A stretch of 64,000 nucleotides of DNA from Rusavskia elegans (taxonomy: Eukaryota; Ascomycota; Lecanoromycetes; Teloschistales; Teloschistaceae), in contig SAUG01000063.1 of NCBI GenBank assembly GCA_011316305.1, positions 124,001 through 188,000 of the forward strand, written 5' to 3'. The notes under the pieces were generated by a model. That model made no database searches and had not been told where the DNA came from. It saw only the letters and a list, made by a program, of their open reading frames with translations. Positions 34,814 to 45,852 of the stretch are shown here, piece after piece (the stretch's first letter is position 1; the number at the start of each line of letters is the position of its first letter). Both the position numbers and the translations under genes were made by a program.

Positions 34814-36339
34814 CTGTTGGTGATTCCGAGGATAAAGTAGCGACAGGTAAAGGATGTGCTGTATGATTGTAGGTCATGTTGCACTTTCCCAAAGACAATT
34901 GGAAAAAGATCTGCCGAGTGAAAGGCTATGAGGGCAAAGGGACGAAAGGAAGCAATGAAGGAAAAGAAGATCAGGATCGAACTGGTTGTGACTTTCTTAT
35001 ACAGAGAAGCTCCTGAGGGCATATCCAAGTCGGCTGCCGCGGATTGCATAGAGGAATCCGGACACTAAGCCTGTCATGGCCTGCGAGTGTCCGGACTTTT
35101 CTGCCGCGAGAGTAGGGTAAGGTAGTGTGAACCTTCAAAACCACACCAAAACGGGGCCCCCACAGTTGACTTGATCTTGGTGGGTATTTGAGGTCTGATA
35201 GAGGTTTACAGGTAGTGCTTTGCGAGATGATTGCCACCGATTCTTTTCTTCCTCTGACGACCCCGCAATGATTTAAAAAGATTACGCCGGCTGGAGAGCC
35301 GGACGAATCGGACATTTAGGATAACAAATACTTTTCCTACTTAGCGGTCAGGAGGCCTATGAGTTTCGCAAAGCACTGCAACTAGCCACATGATCCATAC
35401 CCTATCTCGCTGGCGCTTGATACTACCTCAAATGTACTCATTGCCCCCAGCTTTGCACAGCAGTTTCTTGTTACAGTGTTTCCTCAATGGGAAGTGTCAG
35501 GCGATGGGTTTGAATAAACATGCAGATGAACACTGATTTTCTATGTATCTATGGAGATGGTAGATTTGAATTACTTGCATGCCACCAGATGCCAAGGTCT
35601 GCGCTAAGCGCATGAAGCTAATGCCTGAGTGACCAATGAGAATGAGGTCAATCCGCAGTTGATTAGTAATCAACCTCGCTGGGTTTCTCCGAGAGAGCTG
35701 GGCTCTTGCGATGATATATCTGATGATTGGAGAACTCTTCACCCGGCTGTAACCTCGCTGTTGCGCAATACTGATCGCAAGAACGAAAATTTGAATTACA
35801 GTGATGGAGACTGCAGTTGACAGTCTGCGGGCTTCGGTTGGTGGAATAGGATGAATGACCCCCCGAGAAATATATGGCAAGGAACTGGGGCATGGCTGGC
35901 CCATTGGATCCACGTTCTCAAAGGAATCGATACGAGGAGATACCGTATCGCTAACCTGGGTGGGTCGAGCGGGAATAGACGATGTTTGCAGCTGCGGTTC
36001 TAGCAACGAAGACGGAGGCCCAGGACAGAGAGTATACTAGGTTGGCGGAACCGAGGATGATATGGCAAGGCGATGTGGCATGGCCCTCGATCGGAGTTGC
36101 GAGTCTTAGGTCCTGGATCGAATATTGGGGGCGAATAAGGAGATAGATTGGTGGCTCAGATGGAATGCGTTCTCCGTGAGTGACACAGCAAGAAGCTGCC
36201 GGGTGGCTGAGGTAGGGTGGGTCGGGGCTGAAAAGACGATGTCTGGAGTATCTGTCCAGGTATCGGTGACTGATACGATTTCTGAAATAGTCGGTACTCC
36301 AGATGGAAGACAGTCCTACTCTAACGCAGCGAGGACGTC

Positions 36340-36690
36340 CGGCATTGCTTGTGGTTTTGAACAGTCGTTGAAAATTTGGCATTATTGGATACTTTGGTTT
36401 CAAAGTATTACCCCAGTCTAAGGTCAAGAGCTGAGGATGACAGCACCGAGAACTTGCCGTGTCGATGACTGGATACAGCATGGCATTGCGTGTGGTTATG
36501 CAGCGATTGAAGACTTGGGTATTGGACAGTCCAGGCCGACTGAGAATGATGTGCTTGTCTGAGATCGACTGTTGAGGACATTGTCGAAATCTTGCAATAC
36601 TGATGGTGGCATAGGGCATGGTATTGCTTGTGGCTTTGAATGGTGTTGCCCGTGGCTTTGAATGGCAGTCGAAAATTTAAATCTCCAAAC
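36340..36690. repeat. Imperfect repeat of about 140 bp
   Basis: The word GGCATTGCTTGTGGTTTTGA at 36,341 recurs in variant form at 36,482, 36,620 and 36,642. The downstream words CAGTCGTTGAAAATTT, CAGCGATTGAAGACTT and CAGTCGAAAATTT keep the same order. The first two copies are 141 bp apart. Confidence 0.5.
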
Positions 36691-36964
36691 CAATGTACAG
36701 TCACTCGACTCCTCGCTGTCGCAACTGCTGCAGCCAAGCACGGAGCATTTGCGAGGTTTTCAGCTCCAGGGTCAAGCTATCCCTACATCCAAGCGGCGCA
36801 GTCCCGGCGTCCTGGGTCGAATTAGCTGAAGAGTAGGGCTAATCGAAAGATCTGCAGTATATTCCGGACTTAGTATGCCTAACATTCGACCAATGCAATC
36901 TTCACGGCGGTGCAGATCGGAAGACCGTAGTACTAAGTCGAGAGCCATAGCATAGCAGTGTATC

Positions 36965-36996
36965 CGAGACCTCGACTGATAGCAATCGAGGTCTCG
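36965..36996. other. Perfect 11-bp stem-loop
   Basis: CGAGACCTCGA (36,965-36,975) and TCGAGGTCTCG (36,986-36,996) are exact inverted repeats around a 10-base loop. No gene end is adjacent, so the role is unknown. Confidence 0.6.
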
Positions 36997-37914
36997 AATA
37001 CCCACCTTGCCCTCCAAAGTCGGGCAGGATTGGGGTAAAGTAGCTCCGAGAACTACTCACCATGTGAACGATTTTTGAGTCGATTGAAAGGAAATAGGAG
37101 GTGAAACGCGTCCGCCACCCACTAGTGCTGCAGGTGATGGAAGGATTCCGGGACATGTCTCCGGTCCTGCTTCAAGAAGGCCTTACAGGACCCGTGTGGG
37201 TGGGCTGTGTCAGCTGCAACAGGCTGCGGTCCGAGACTCCGGCGACCGATCGCCAGTGGTGTGTATACTATCAACGGACCGGTATACATGTAGGCTGAAA
37301 AAATCCTTCATTTTAGACAGTAGGTTTCGTTCGAATACTTCATTCATTGTGCGAATCGGGCCAGGGTTCCTTTTATTGGATGGTACTCATGCTCTGCGGT
37401 AGGTCTCATAATACTCTACATGCACAAACCACTGTGTAATCTGAGATTCACAAAATGCAGTGATGGGGGATGGCAATAAATATCTCGGTATGTTAGGAAG
37501 ATGCCTACTGAAATAGGAACGCAAATATTTTATCTCCAGCCAATAATGGGACTGGACGAGATGTTATGATAGGCTTGGGCGTGAGTCAATTAGGTCTTTC
37601 AAGCATCTTGCCGTCCGTCCAATCGTTCGAACCGTTGAGTTATAGCTTGCCAAAAATGTCTGTTCGAACCTACCCTCTTTGGGCATATGAGCACGTTTCC
37701 ACCACGAGTGACTGGTCATGGAATTAAGGAGCTCACACGGATATCACTGGGCTCGCGAAGCCTTTTATGAACACTTTTCTTCCTCGTCTGCCATTGCAAA
37801 CTACACTCTCGACCAACTCAACTCAACTTGACACTCTTGCTCACAGCGCTCTACATCTTCAAATCACTATAACATCCAACAGCACACTCGTAATCACCAA
37901 TCCCATCCAACAAC

Positions 37915-38854
37915 ATGAGATCAGAAACCATGCTCAACAGTACCCTTCTGCTCACCATCTTCGCGCTCGCTTTCGCAGCTTTGACATCCGCTACATCGAT
38001 TTCCGCCACATCGACCTTCCGAACCGAGATTGTTTCCTCGACGAAACCCTCAGCGACGATCTCGCTACAAGCATACAACAGCACAAGCCTCACAAACTCG
38101 ACGACAAGATATAAGTACCCGGCCCTCATCGAGCAGCACAGCATATACCGCCGGGATCCGCCAGCAAGACCGGAGTCCCTATGTCATGGGATCTCACCTA
38201 TGTGCTATGCCATCGCGCATGGGAAACGGGATTGTTTCAGTGCGTGGAAGGTATGTGTTTTTCCTCTGCTCTCCCGACATTTTCTAGAAAGCTGATGATA
38301 TGGATACTTGTAGCAATACGACGACGAAGCCTACTATTGCGAATACAGTTCGCGGACAAGCGGTGCATGCACGGCGATTTTGAGCTGTGAGGGAGGCCAG
38401 CAGGAGACGTGCTTTAAGGGGAGTTTTGTGAAGGAGGTGTTTGCGAGGGTTCATGGGCATGGGTTCCAGTATGTCTTTATTCTTTCCTCCCCTACCCCTG
38501 GTCTAACAATCAGGTCATCACTGTTGGTGCATGATCTGAAGATGGGATGCGGAATGCTGACGGATATGGTGATATTTAGCTGTGGGAACGGCGGATGCGG
38601 GAAATATCATATTCCGGTGAGCATAGACCCCCTTCTCCCTCACTATCTTTCCTCTTCTTCACCCCGCAAAGAAAGTCGAAAGCGCAATTTGGGATGGAAG
38701 GCTGATATATTTGTAGGCGTCCGAGATCCCAGAAGGCAAGGATACATGCGGTGTCAAGTTGGATTATTGCTTCAACTGTCATGTGAAGAATAGCGATCCG
38801 CCAACTTCGCCTCTGCCGAATTATTTCGTCGTGCCGGCGCCGCCGTCGCTGTAG
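37915..38854 (+). CDS. Small cysteine-rich secreted protein, KP4-like
   Basis: Four proposed exons (37,915-38,250, 38,314-38,468, 38,580-38,616, 38,717-38,854) join in frame to 221 residues, with GT-AG introns of 63, 111 and 100 bases. The N-terminus is a signal peptide (LLLTIFALAFAALTSATS within the first 30 residues). A Ser/Thr-rich linker with NST sites follows, then about 12 cysteines in the mature C-terminal part. The spacing (LCHGISPMCY, a TSGACTAILSC segment, VKEVF followed by a CG pair, and a final KLDYCFNC) resembles ascomycete proteins with a KP4 killer-toxin-like fold, but I cannot verify this. Known KP4 is an antifungal toxin acting on calcium channels; ascomycete homologues are often secreted effectors. 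A Met at residue 6 is an alternative start. The gene stands alone in a gene-poor stretch. Confidence 0.65.
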
Positions 38855-40808
38855 AAAGAGCGGTGGACATCTGACGGGATCAGGATGGAGTATAGAGGGT
38901 AGGCCCCATGGTGTGGGGATTAAAGATGGTGAGGGAGGATGATATAGGAGTTGGGACGTTGCGGATGTTTCTTTGTGTCACTTCATGTTGAGTGGAAGAT
39001 GGTGAAGCTTGGTCGATGTAATTGCGATGGCGTGGTGGGTGTGATGTGTTTCGGAAATTGTATGACAAAAACTGGTTTGCAGTCTGTGAATTGTCATGTC
39101 GAAGATTAAGTTGAAGATTGAAGTCGATTCTGCACCAAGATACAAGTTGAAACCCTGATCCGCGATGGTAGGAGACAATGTGATCCCCTGGATTGGTGCT
39201 TAGAGCACTTCTCTAGGATTGGTTCCTGGTCTCGCCTGCCATATGAGGGTATAATGAATTACCATGAACTCGTAACATCCATGTCTCACGGTATAAATAT
39301 CCGCTGGCCTTCATTCAAGTTAGTGTCCTGACTTTTCTGCTTACTGCGAGCATACCAAAACGTCATCATCGCTGTGCTCCGGGGCAAGTTCCAAACCTAC
39401 AGTATAGAGAGAAGAAACCATTACGCAAGTCTAGGAGAGCCCCTGGTCCCCCACACCTGTAAACACATGTTGGTGGTACCCTAGGATCAGCCTCCGCTGC
39501 TAAAAGGAAATCCGCCTCAGGGAGCCTAGCCTTGCTGACCTGTCAAGTAGAATAATTATATCTTGAATAATTTCGCCACGTAGAGAGTTGAGGTTCGTCG
39601 TTTATCGAATCCAGTCTTTTCGCGTATATTGAGAGCTTTCCCTGCGTGGTTTAAAAAGATGGAACCTCAACACACAGCGACCGACCCACCTCGTCTCCTT
39701 CATCTCTATGCAGAGCGAGTTATTACATTAGCTATTATACAGATCGTTTATTATTTAAATCGTCTACAGGAATCAAAAAGTATTACTCCACCCTATACTC
39801 TAACCTACAGGAGAAGAGCTTATCTACAGCCAATCTCAATACCCCCAGACCGCCAGACCCATCGCCGCCCAAGCCCAAGGCATCCATGAAGCAAGCATGG
39901 ACAAGCACTGATATAATCACACTCCACAAACAAAAACCATCAACATCATCTCGCTACAAATTTCCCAGCGAAAATCAAACGTGTCTTATCTATATAGCCC
40001 AGAAAACCAAATCCGGTCGAAGCCCAGCAGTAGATATCTTCTATTTCGATGCTATAAGCTTTGCGAGCCAGAATACGAAGGGTAGTTCCTGAAGGACTGT
40101 AAGCCGGAAGCAAGGAGACGTGTGCGGTTGAGGCATGATGATTCGTGATGCTCGAAGTCTGATTAGCCAATGTCACGCTTAAAACCTGAAGAATCTGCCT
40201 GCGCATGCAGGTTCACAAGGATGTTGCAAGGCTCTCGGGTACCGCGTACAAGCGAGCGATGGATGTTACTCCGGACCAAGCAATGTGGAACCAAGTGGGC
40301 AACTCATATCCCTACAATCGCACCAAGGAGTCTGACCACCTTCAGACATTCTCGGCTACTGTCCATAAGCCGCATGCCAGGCGAACATCATTCTCCTCGG
40401 ATTAGGAGAAGTCACTGCAACATCAGAGAATAAATAATTTCCAGCCTTCTCGGAAGTAGATCCGCAAGGTGACGCAGAGCGATAGTAGGCCAGCCACGTG
40501 AGTTCTATCAGTACTCCATCTTCTATCGAGTCCTCCGGCTATTCCGGTCCGTTGCGGAGCCTCAATCCGGGCGAACCACCGGCGGTATCGACTTTCCCAT
40601 GTTACACACATCACGTGACCCATCACTGATACTCAACACATGTCGACAATCGTTACACACGGCTGTCTATAACATATGTATCCCAAGTCGGCTAGCCCGC
40701 CCTCACATCCATTTATCAACCTCTCTCAGGGCAGATTCGAAGTCAATCCCAACCTTCAAACTTCTCATCTATTTCCTATAGACCTCGCAGCAGAAGCTAA
40801 CGACACAA
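38855..40808. other. Intergenic, promoter-like elements only
   Basis: A TATAAATA-like word lies near 39,291 without a convincing gene downstream. Two CACGTG palindromes (40,495-40,500 and 40,612-40,617) lie 117 bp apart upstream of the dehydrogenase pseudogene and could be bHLH sites. Open frames such as 39,629-39,889 are low complexity and not supported. Confidence 0.45.
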
Positions 40809-41852
40809 ATGGCCCCCTACAATTTCAAGTCAACAGCCGAGGACGTCGCCGCTGACTGCAGTGACATCATCCGTGGCAAGGTCATTCTCACCACAGACGT
40901 CACACCAGGCGGCATTGGAGCAATCTTTGTCGAAACAGTTGCCCGCCATTCGCCTCAACTCCTCATCCTCGCAGGCCGCAACATTAGCAAATGAGGAGAC
41001 CGCCAAGGCCATTAAGGCTGCATGGGCTGGTGTCTCCACCCGAGTCATGGAACGGCGCTCTGGAAAAGACTCGAAGAGCTGCGGCCGAGGTCAACAGCTA
41101 CCCGGAGCCCTATCGACGTGCTATGCAACAATGCCGGAGTCATGGCAACGCCATACACCCTGACCAAGGATGGCCTGGAAACACAATTCGCCGTCAACCA
41201 CATTGGTCACTTTCTGTTCACCAATTTGATCATGCAAAAGCTGCTGGCCTCGTCCAGCGGTGCGAGGATCGTCAACGTCAGCAGCGATGGCCATCGTCTC
41301 GGACCCGTTCGCTTCGATGACTGGCGCTGGGACGGTGGCAAGACCTACGATCCAGGGCGCGCATATGGCCAGGGCAAGACTGCCAATATGCTTTTTGCTC
41401 TTGGCCTTGCCAAGCGACTCGGAAACAAGCACAATGGCCAAGATGTGGTAGCAGTGAGCCTGCACCCCGGCGTGGTGGGCTCGAACTTGGCTCGTTATAT
41501 GGGCGATGAAGAATTCCAGGCACTGCGTATGTTCCCAAATTTCTGACCCGAAACACCGCCGGAAGTGGGAAATACTGATATTCTCCATCGCTAGGAAAAA
41601 TGGATCGTGATCTTGGATATGCTGATTATTGGGGAGGTTTTGGAAAAACTGTTGAAGAACGCCTCTGAAGGTGCAGCAACTCATGTGTATGCGGCATTCG
41701 ATCCATCTCTTAAGGAACACAATGGTGCATACCTGGTCGACAGCCAGATCCATCCTGTTGAACAGGTGAGGCCTTGGGCTAGAGACCCGGTTGAGGCGGA
41801 TATGTTGTGGAAGCTTAGCGAGGAGATCGTGGGGCAGAAGTTCACGTACTGA
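40809..41852 (+). pseudogene. Short-chain dehydrogenase/reductase pseudogene
   Basis: The pieces, in order, form a retinol-dehydrogenase-like SDR: an N-terminal Rossmann segment (VTPGGIGAIFVE, then LLILAGRN), DVLCNNAGVMA, FAVNHIGHFLFTNL, GARIVNVSSDGH (catalytic Ser), the YGQGK active site (YxxxK), VVAVSLHPGVV, and a C-terminal ATHVYAAFDPSL and LWKLSEE. The frame changes near 40,993, again near 41,055 and 41,110, and once more around 41,640-41,660. A normal intron seems present at 41,527-41,594. In the cofactor loop the expected TGV is TDV, consistent with a G-to-A change. The gene cannot make a full protein as written unless the assembly has indel errors. It faces the FAD monooxygenase pseudogene. 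Confidence 0.75.
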
Positions 41853-42519
41853 GATTAGACCAAGCGCAGTTGCAGGCCGTTGGCTGTCTAACTGTAGGAC
41901 GGGAGATGCAGGCTTTGGAGCTACACCCCTCGTCAGACGAAGAATAGAGCGCAATGTGGGCCGTACAGCAACCAACACACCTGGTGCACAAGACACAGAT
42001 CCAAGTCACTACCAGGACACTATTCTATTCAAAAAGACCTCTTTAATGGATTCAGCAGCTGTATAATGGTCCCAGAATCAAACGATAGAACGAGATTCCT
42101 TATCGAGGTAGCGGCTGTTATGTGCCGCTCATTGCAATGGATTCTTGTTCTGACGAGACCCCGTAGGACTTTCTGAGAAAGGTCCATCCGGCGTGTGTGA
42201 GGTCGAGGCTATGCAGTAAAAGACGACAACTTTAACAATACATTCTTTGAATACATGAATCATTGCCGCAGATTTGGAAAAACGTTCTTGCTGCTTGTCT
42301 TCCTCAGACGGGATCACTGATATAAGGAAAGGGGCAAGGACGTGTATATTCGAGCGTCTTCGCGTCGCTTTGTGCGTACTTATTCCATTGTCATCTTAAG
42401 CCCAACAACAGGATTTTATCACGCTTTTACACGTCCCAAGGCTTTCATTCCTCTAATTTTCGAAGCTCACAGCTACTACAACGCAACTAACCCCAGTCAT
42501 TCAGCCCGGCCACGCAGGC
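41853..42519. other. Convergent intergenic region
   Basis: It lies between the two pseudogene 3' ends. I see nothing recognisable. Confidence 0.5.
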
Positions 42520-44141
42520 TCAGATTACTAACCTTTTCACCGACGCACTCTTGCTCAAACCCCAGAACAGCAAGCCAACCAGCAACGCGAGCCACAGAGA
42601 CGCTACCGGAAATTCTCTGAAGACACCATATGCCACTCCATCTTTCTTGGCCTTCTTCTCCTCCTTCATATCTTCCCACTCCATCAACCCTTCATTCCAA
42701 TCTCCTAATGGCACGAAATCCAACATTGGCGCCTTCCGAATTATCTCCCCCAAATCGTTCGCCAACTTCCTCTGCGGTAGATACGGCAATACCCAAATCG
42801 ACAGCATCTTCAGAGACCAGTTATCCCACGCTTGGGTGGGGCTGATGAGGCGACAGGCTTCCATAGTGTGGCGCATACGGGAAAGACGCTTGTCTTGGTA
42901 GGCTTGGAAAACCTTCGTCAAAGCCTCGTGGGATGGCTTTGAAGGCGAGTGCGTAGTGAGAGCGCGGTGTAGTAGATTGGTCAGGACCACGACAGATTCC
43001 ATGCCGGAGTTGCCTCCTGGAGCCATATTCGGGGTGATGTGTGAGAAGGCTTGAGTATTTGGCTCACACTTGAAATTCTCCGTGATTCCACTACTAACCT
43101 TGTGTGCGGTATCCCCTACAAGGACCGTCCTTCCATAGTAACATCGACTCAGAACGCCCTCCTCGATATCGACAACGGCGCCGCGCCAGCGTCTCCGCCA
43201 TAGTTCGCCAAAGACCATCGTCTCCGAGACGGGCATATCTGCGACATCAGCAGCCATTTTCTCGGCATCTTCTTCGCTGTATCGAGGTCGGTTGTACCGC
43301 GTCCACGGTTCGTTCACCCGCTGGAAAACGAAATAGAAGCATCGTCTTGGCTGTGTGCCAAGGAGAAATGAATAACCTTTGTTATATACCACAGAGAGCT
43401 CGTTTTTCATCTACGGTTCGCCTGGGCCAAACCCGAGGAGGCATTTCCACTGTGTGGTAATGGCTGGTTCTATATCAGCCGGTAAGCCGTTTGTCTTATG
43501 GAGCTGACAATACCTTTCTTCTCCTTCACGTCGATTATACCAGGCTGTAGCCTGTTGGCACGTTCCCACATTTTCTCTCTGACTGTGCTATGGACGCCAT
43601 CCGCGCCAACCACGATGTCCCCCTTTTCAGAGGTACCATCGCTGAGGAAGACTTCGACGCCATCATCACCTTCAACAATATCCGCTACCTTTTTGTTGAA
43701 CAGTACCTTGGATTTGTCTGGGAGATTTTGCCAAAGCACCTCGAGATAGCCGCGACGTTCCAACAACATGAGCTCTGCTCCGTGGCTTCGTGCAATCGTC
43801 AGCGGAGACTTTCACAAGCGAGGTTGGACACACTTCTCACGAACGAATCGCCACAAATCCGACCATTGGACAGGAGATCCATCAGGCCATCGATTTGTGG
43901 CACCGTCTTCAAGCGGATCAGCGATCGCCATGGTTTTCTCCAATAGCCCTAATTGTTGCAGTATCCTGGCCCCGTGGGGATAGATTGCGATGCTGGCCCC
44001 TGTAGGCGGTGCTGCTTCGCTACCCCTTTCCAGGACGACATGGTCAATGCCAGCCTTGGAGAACGTATGGGAAGCGACGAGTCCGGCAACGCCCCCTCCG
44101 ACAATGATGGCTCTGAACTGTTTGCTTGGATTTCCAGCCAT
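42520..44141 (-). pseudogene. FAD-dependent monooxygenase pseudogene
   Basis: Two exons (43,514-44,141 and 42,520-43,469; intron 44 bases). The frame starts MAGNPSKQF and carries the FAD dinucleotide-binding GGGVAGL with VVLERG. It continues through the GD-type segment GDIVVGADGVHSTVRE and the second FAD motif (TVLVGDTAHK, then PNMAPGGNSGME), and ends in a C-terminal membrane helix (ASLWLALLVGLLFWGL). This is the PF01494-type family that includes hydroxylases of fungal meroterpenoid and aromatic pathways. Two in-frame stops break it: TGA at 43,810-43,812 and TAG at 43,411-43,413. Both could have arisen by G-to-A or C-to-T changes. A 60-base in-frame stretch after GDTAHK begins GTTAGT and may be an intron whose acceptor is lost. 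Confidence 0.8.
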
Positions 44142-44836
44142 ATTGGATTGGCCCCAACGAAATACCAGAATATTTAGTTGCAGCAAGCACCTGATAACAT
44201 AGGACGGACAGTAGAGTACAGCAGATTACCATCCAAAGTATGAGGAGAAGTCTACAAAACATTCACAGGGGCAACAATAACAAAGAGTGTCCGAATCAAT
44301 CAGATAATTACTTTTTACCCCATTCCGTGAATAGAGATAGTACTGATCGTAGAGTACCAGGCGTATGCAGTAGTCATGACGATATTGTGCATCGGTTGCC
44401 ACGAGGCCGGTTGAAAGCTGCAACAACCAGATACGATGTCACCGGACGCATTCGAAGATCCAAAGTCGGTTTAGCCGGGCCGGGACCTGCAAGAAGGCTG
44501 CGTATGGTACTATCCGTGGCGGTGGGCCGGAGGGCTCGGCCCGGCAGCTGCATAAGGGTTGCAGCACGACCGGAAAATCCTTGCAAAGAGCTTCGCTACC
44601 TGTGACAGAGGACCTCAAAGCAGCACTCGTCACTATCGCCGGTACATCTCTTGGGCCTTCGCCATAGTCGGACCTGCGTACACCAGGTCGGATAGGTTAC
44701 GACGCCTCAAGCTCATGGTCCGAAAGTGTATAAAACTGTCCATCAGGATGATCCGAAGATTGTTAAGCGGTCAACTCAGTAGCGATAGAACTTTGGTTGA
44801 AATCACCAACTTCTTATTCCGGAATCGATTTGCATC
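44142..44836. promoter_or_regulatory. Divergent promoter region between monooxygenase and DUF3237 genes
   Basis: About 700 bp between divergent starts. It includes CGG-TTTAG-CCG at 44,467-44,477, an inverted CGG pair of the kind bound by Zn2Cys6 regulators, within a locally GC-rich segment. Functional use is inference. Confidence 0.35.
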
Positions 44837-45405
44837 ATGTCTCCACCTACCGGATTTCCAACCGTGACGCCTGCTGTCATCATCAAACTCAATGTCACAA
44901 ATGCGAACCCTCACGGTACTAGCTCACTCTGGAGAAGCCTATCCTCCCACGCCTAGCTTACACTGACAACATCTTGCGACCAGGAATCATCCACACCGGC
45001 TCCACATTCACCCACTTTGACTGCCCGTCCAGCACCATCGAGTCCACCGAAGGTTTCTCGCCCGCCTTCAAAGCCAAGGTCAATTTCGACGCCGACAAAG
45101 AGCATGGCCGTCTGAACCTCAAAGTGGTTGCGCGAACTGACGAGGGTGCCTCTATCAGCCTCGATTATAATGGGGTGATCCGGATGGACGAAGCGGCATG
45201 GAAGGTGTTTACTATACAACCGGATCCAAAGACCATGGCTTTCGGAGCCGCGACGGGATCCTGTCGTTTTGTGGTTGGGGATGAGAAGCTGAAGGCGTTG
45301 GAGAACAAGGTTTTTGCTGGCAATGGGCGGATTATAGTGGGTGAGAATGGGTTGATTGCTGAGTCGATACTTTGTCAGATCGTTCCGAGTACGGATATGC
45401 ACTGA
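44837..45405 (+). CDS. DUF3237 family protein
   Basis: Two exons (44,837-44,915 and 44,984-45,405; intron 68 bases, GTACTAG...GACCAG) give 166 residues. The protein begins MSPPTGFPTV, followed by the LNVTNANPHG and GSTFTHFDC strands, ESTEGFSP, a LNLKVVARTDEGA segment, LDYNGV and a C-terminal ALENKVFAGNGRIIV. These are the conserved parts of DUF3237 (PF11578), small beta-barrel proteins often found beside secondary-metabolism enzymes but without an assigned reaction. The gene is intact, including splice sites. Its neighbours are a dead monooxygenase and an intact acyltransferase. Confidence 0.8.
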
Positions 45406-45852
45406 GTGGAATGGGGTGTGGTGGCATCATATCACGAATTGACAAGGATCAGGTGGCCCAGAGTGTTCAGGCAGTCAAAACGATGTTACCGTGACAATGA
45501 CAGAGCGAAAAGTTTGTGGGCACCATCTTGAACAGCTCTGTAGGACTTGAATTTCCGACACCGAAGTACGGACCCCAGCTGGGGAAAAGAATCGAAACAG
45601 ACAACGCTCCATGATGTACAGGATACTGATCGTCCTCGAGAGCCCTAGTACAGCGGTCTCGGACCGATCGCAAAGGGGTATGCAGATAGTGGATGCACTC
45701 CTTTTCGAACTTTCCCACAAAACATGACCCGCCTAGTCCTCGTCTTATGAGTACAACGCCTCCAGAGCTTCACTCATTTGCTTCTGCTTATGTCAAAGTA
45801 ATATTTACGAATATCGCACGTCTTAGGATCGGTCCCTCCAATCCCTTCTATT
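45406..45852. other. Intergenic
   Basis: It holds the 3' end of the DUF3237 gene and the upstream region of the acyltransferase gene. No named element was seen. Confidence 0.5.

Larger units (their letters stand above)
34814..37914. other. Long gene-poor interval with imperfect repeats and a hairpin
   Basis: Open frames of 169 and 222 codons exist on the minus strand (35,497-36,006 and 35,951-36,619). They overlap in different frames and have no family resemblance, so I treat them as chance. A degenerate repeat of about 140 bp lies at 36,340-36,690, and a perfect 11-bp hairpin at 36,965-36,996. The last few hundred bases are the promoter region of the secreted-protein gene. Confidence 0.5.

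Noticed and set aside
35951..36619. A 222-codon minus-strand open frame (and the overlapping 169-codon frame at 35,497-36,006)
   Set aside because: They overlap in different frames, have irregular composition and no domain, and span the imperfect repeat. Chance is more likely.
37767..38114. A 115-codon plus-strand open frame
   Set aside because: It overlaps the signal peptide exon of the secreted-protein gene in another frame and has no features of its own.
41121..41996. A 291-codon minus-strand open frame
   Set aside because: It is antisense to the dehydrogenase pseudogene, whose plus-strand motifs are unmistakable.
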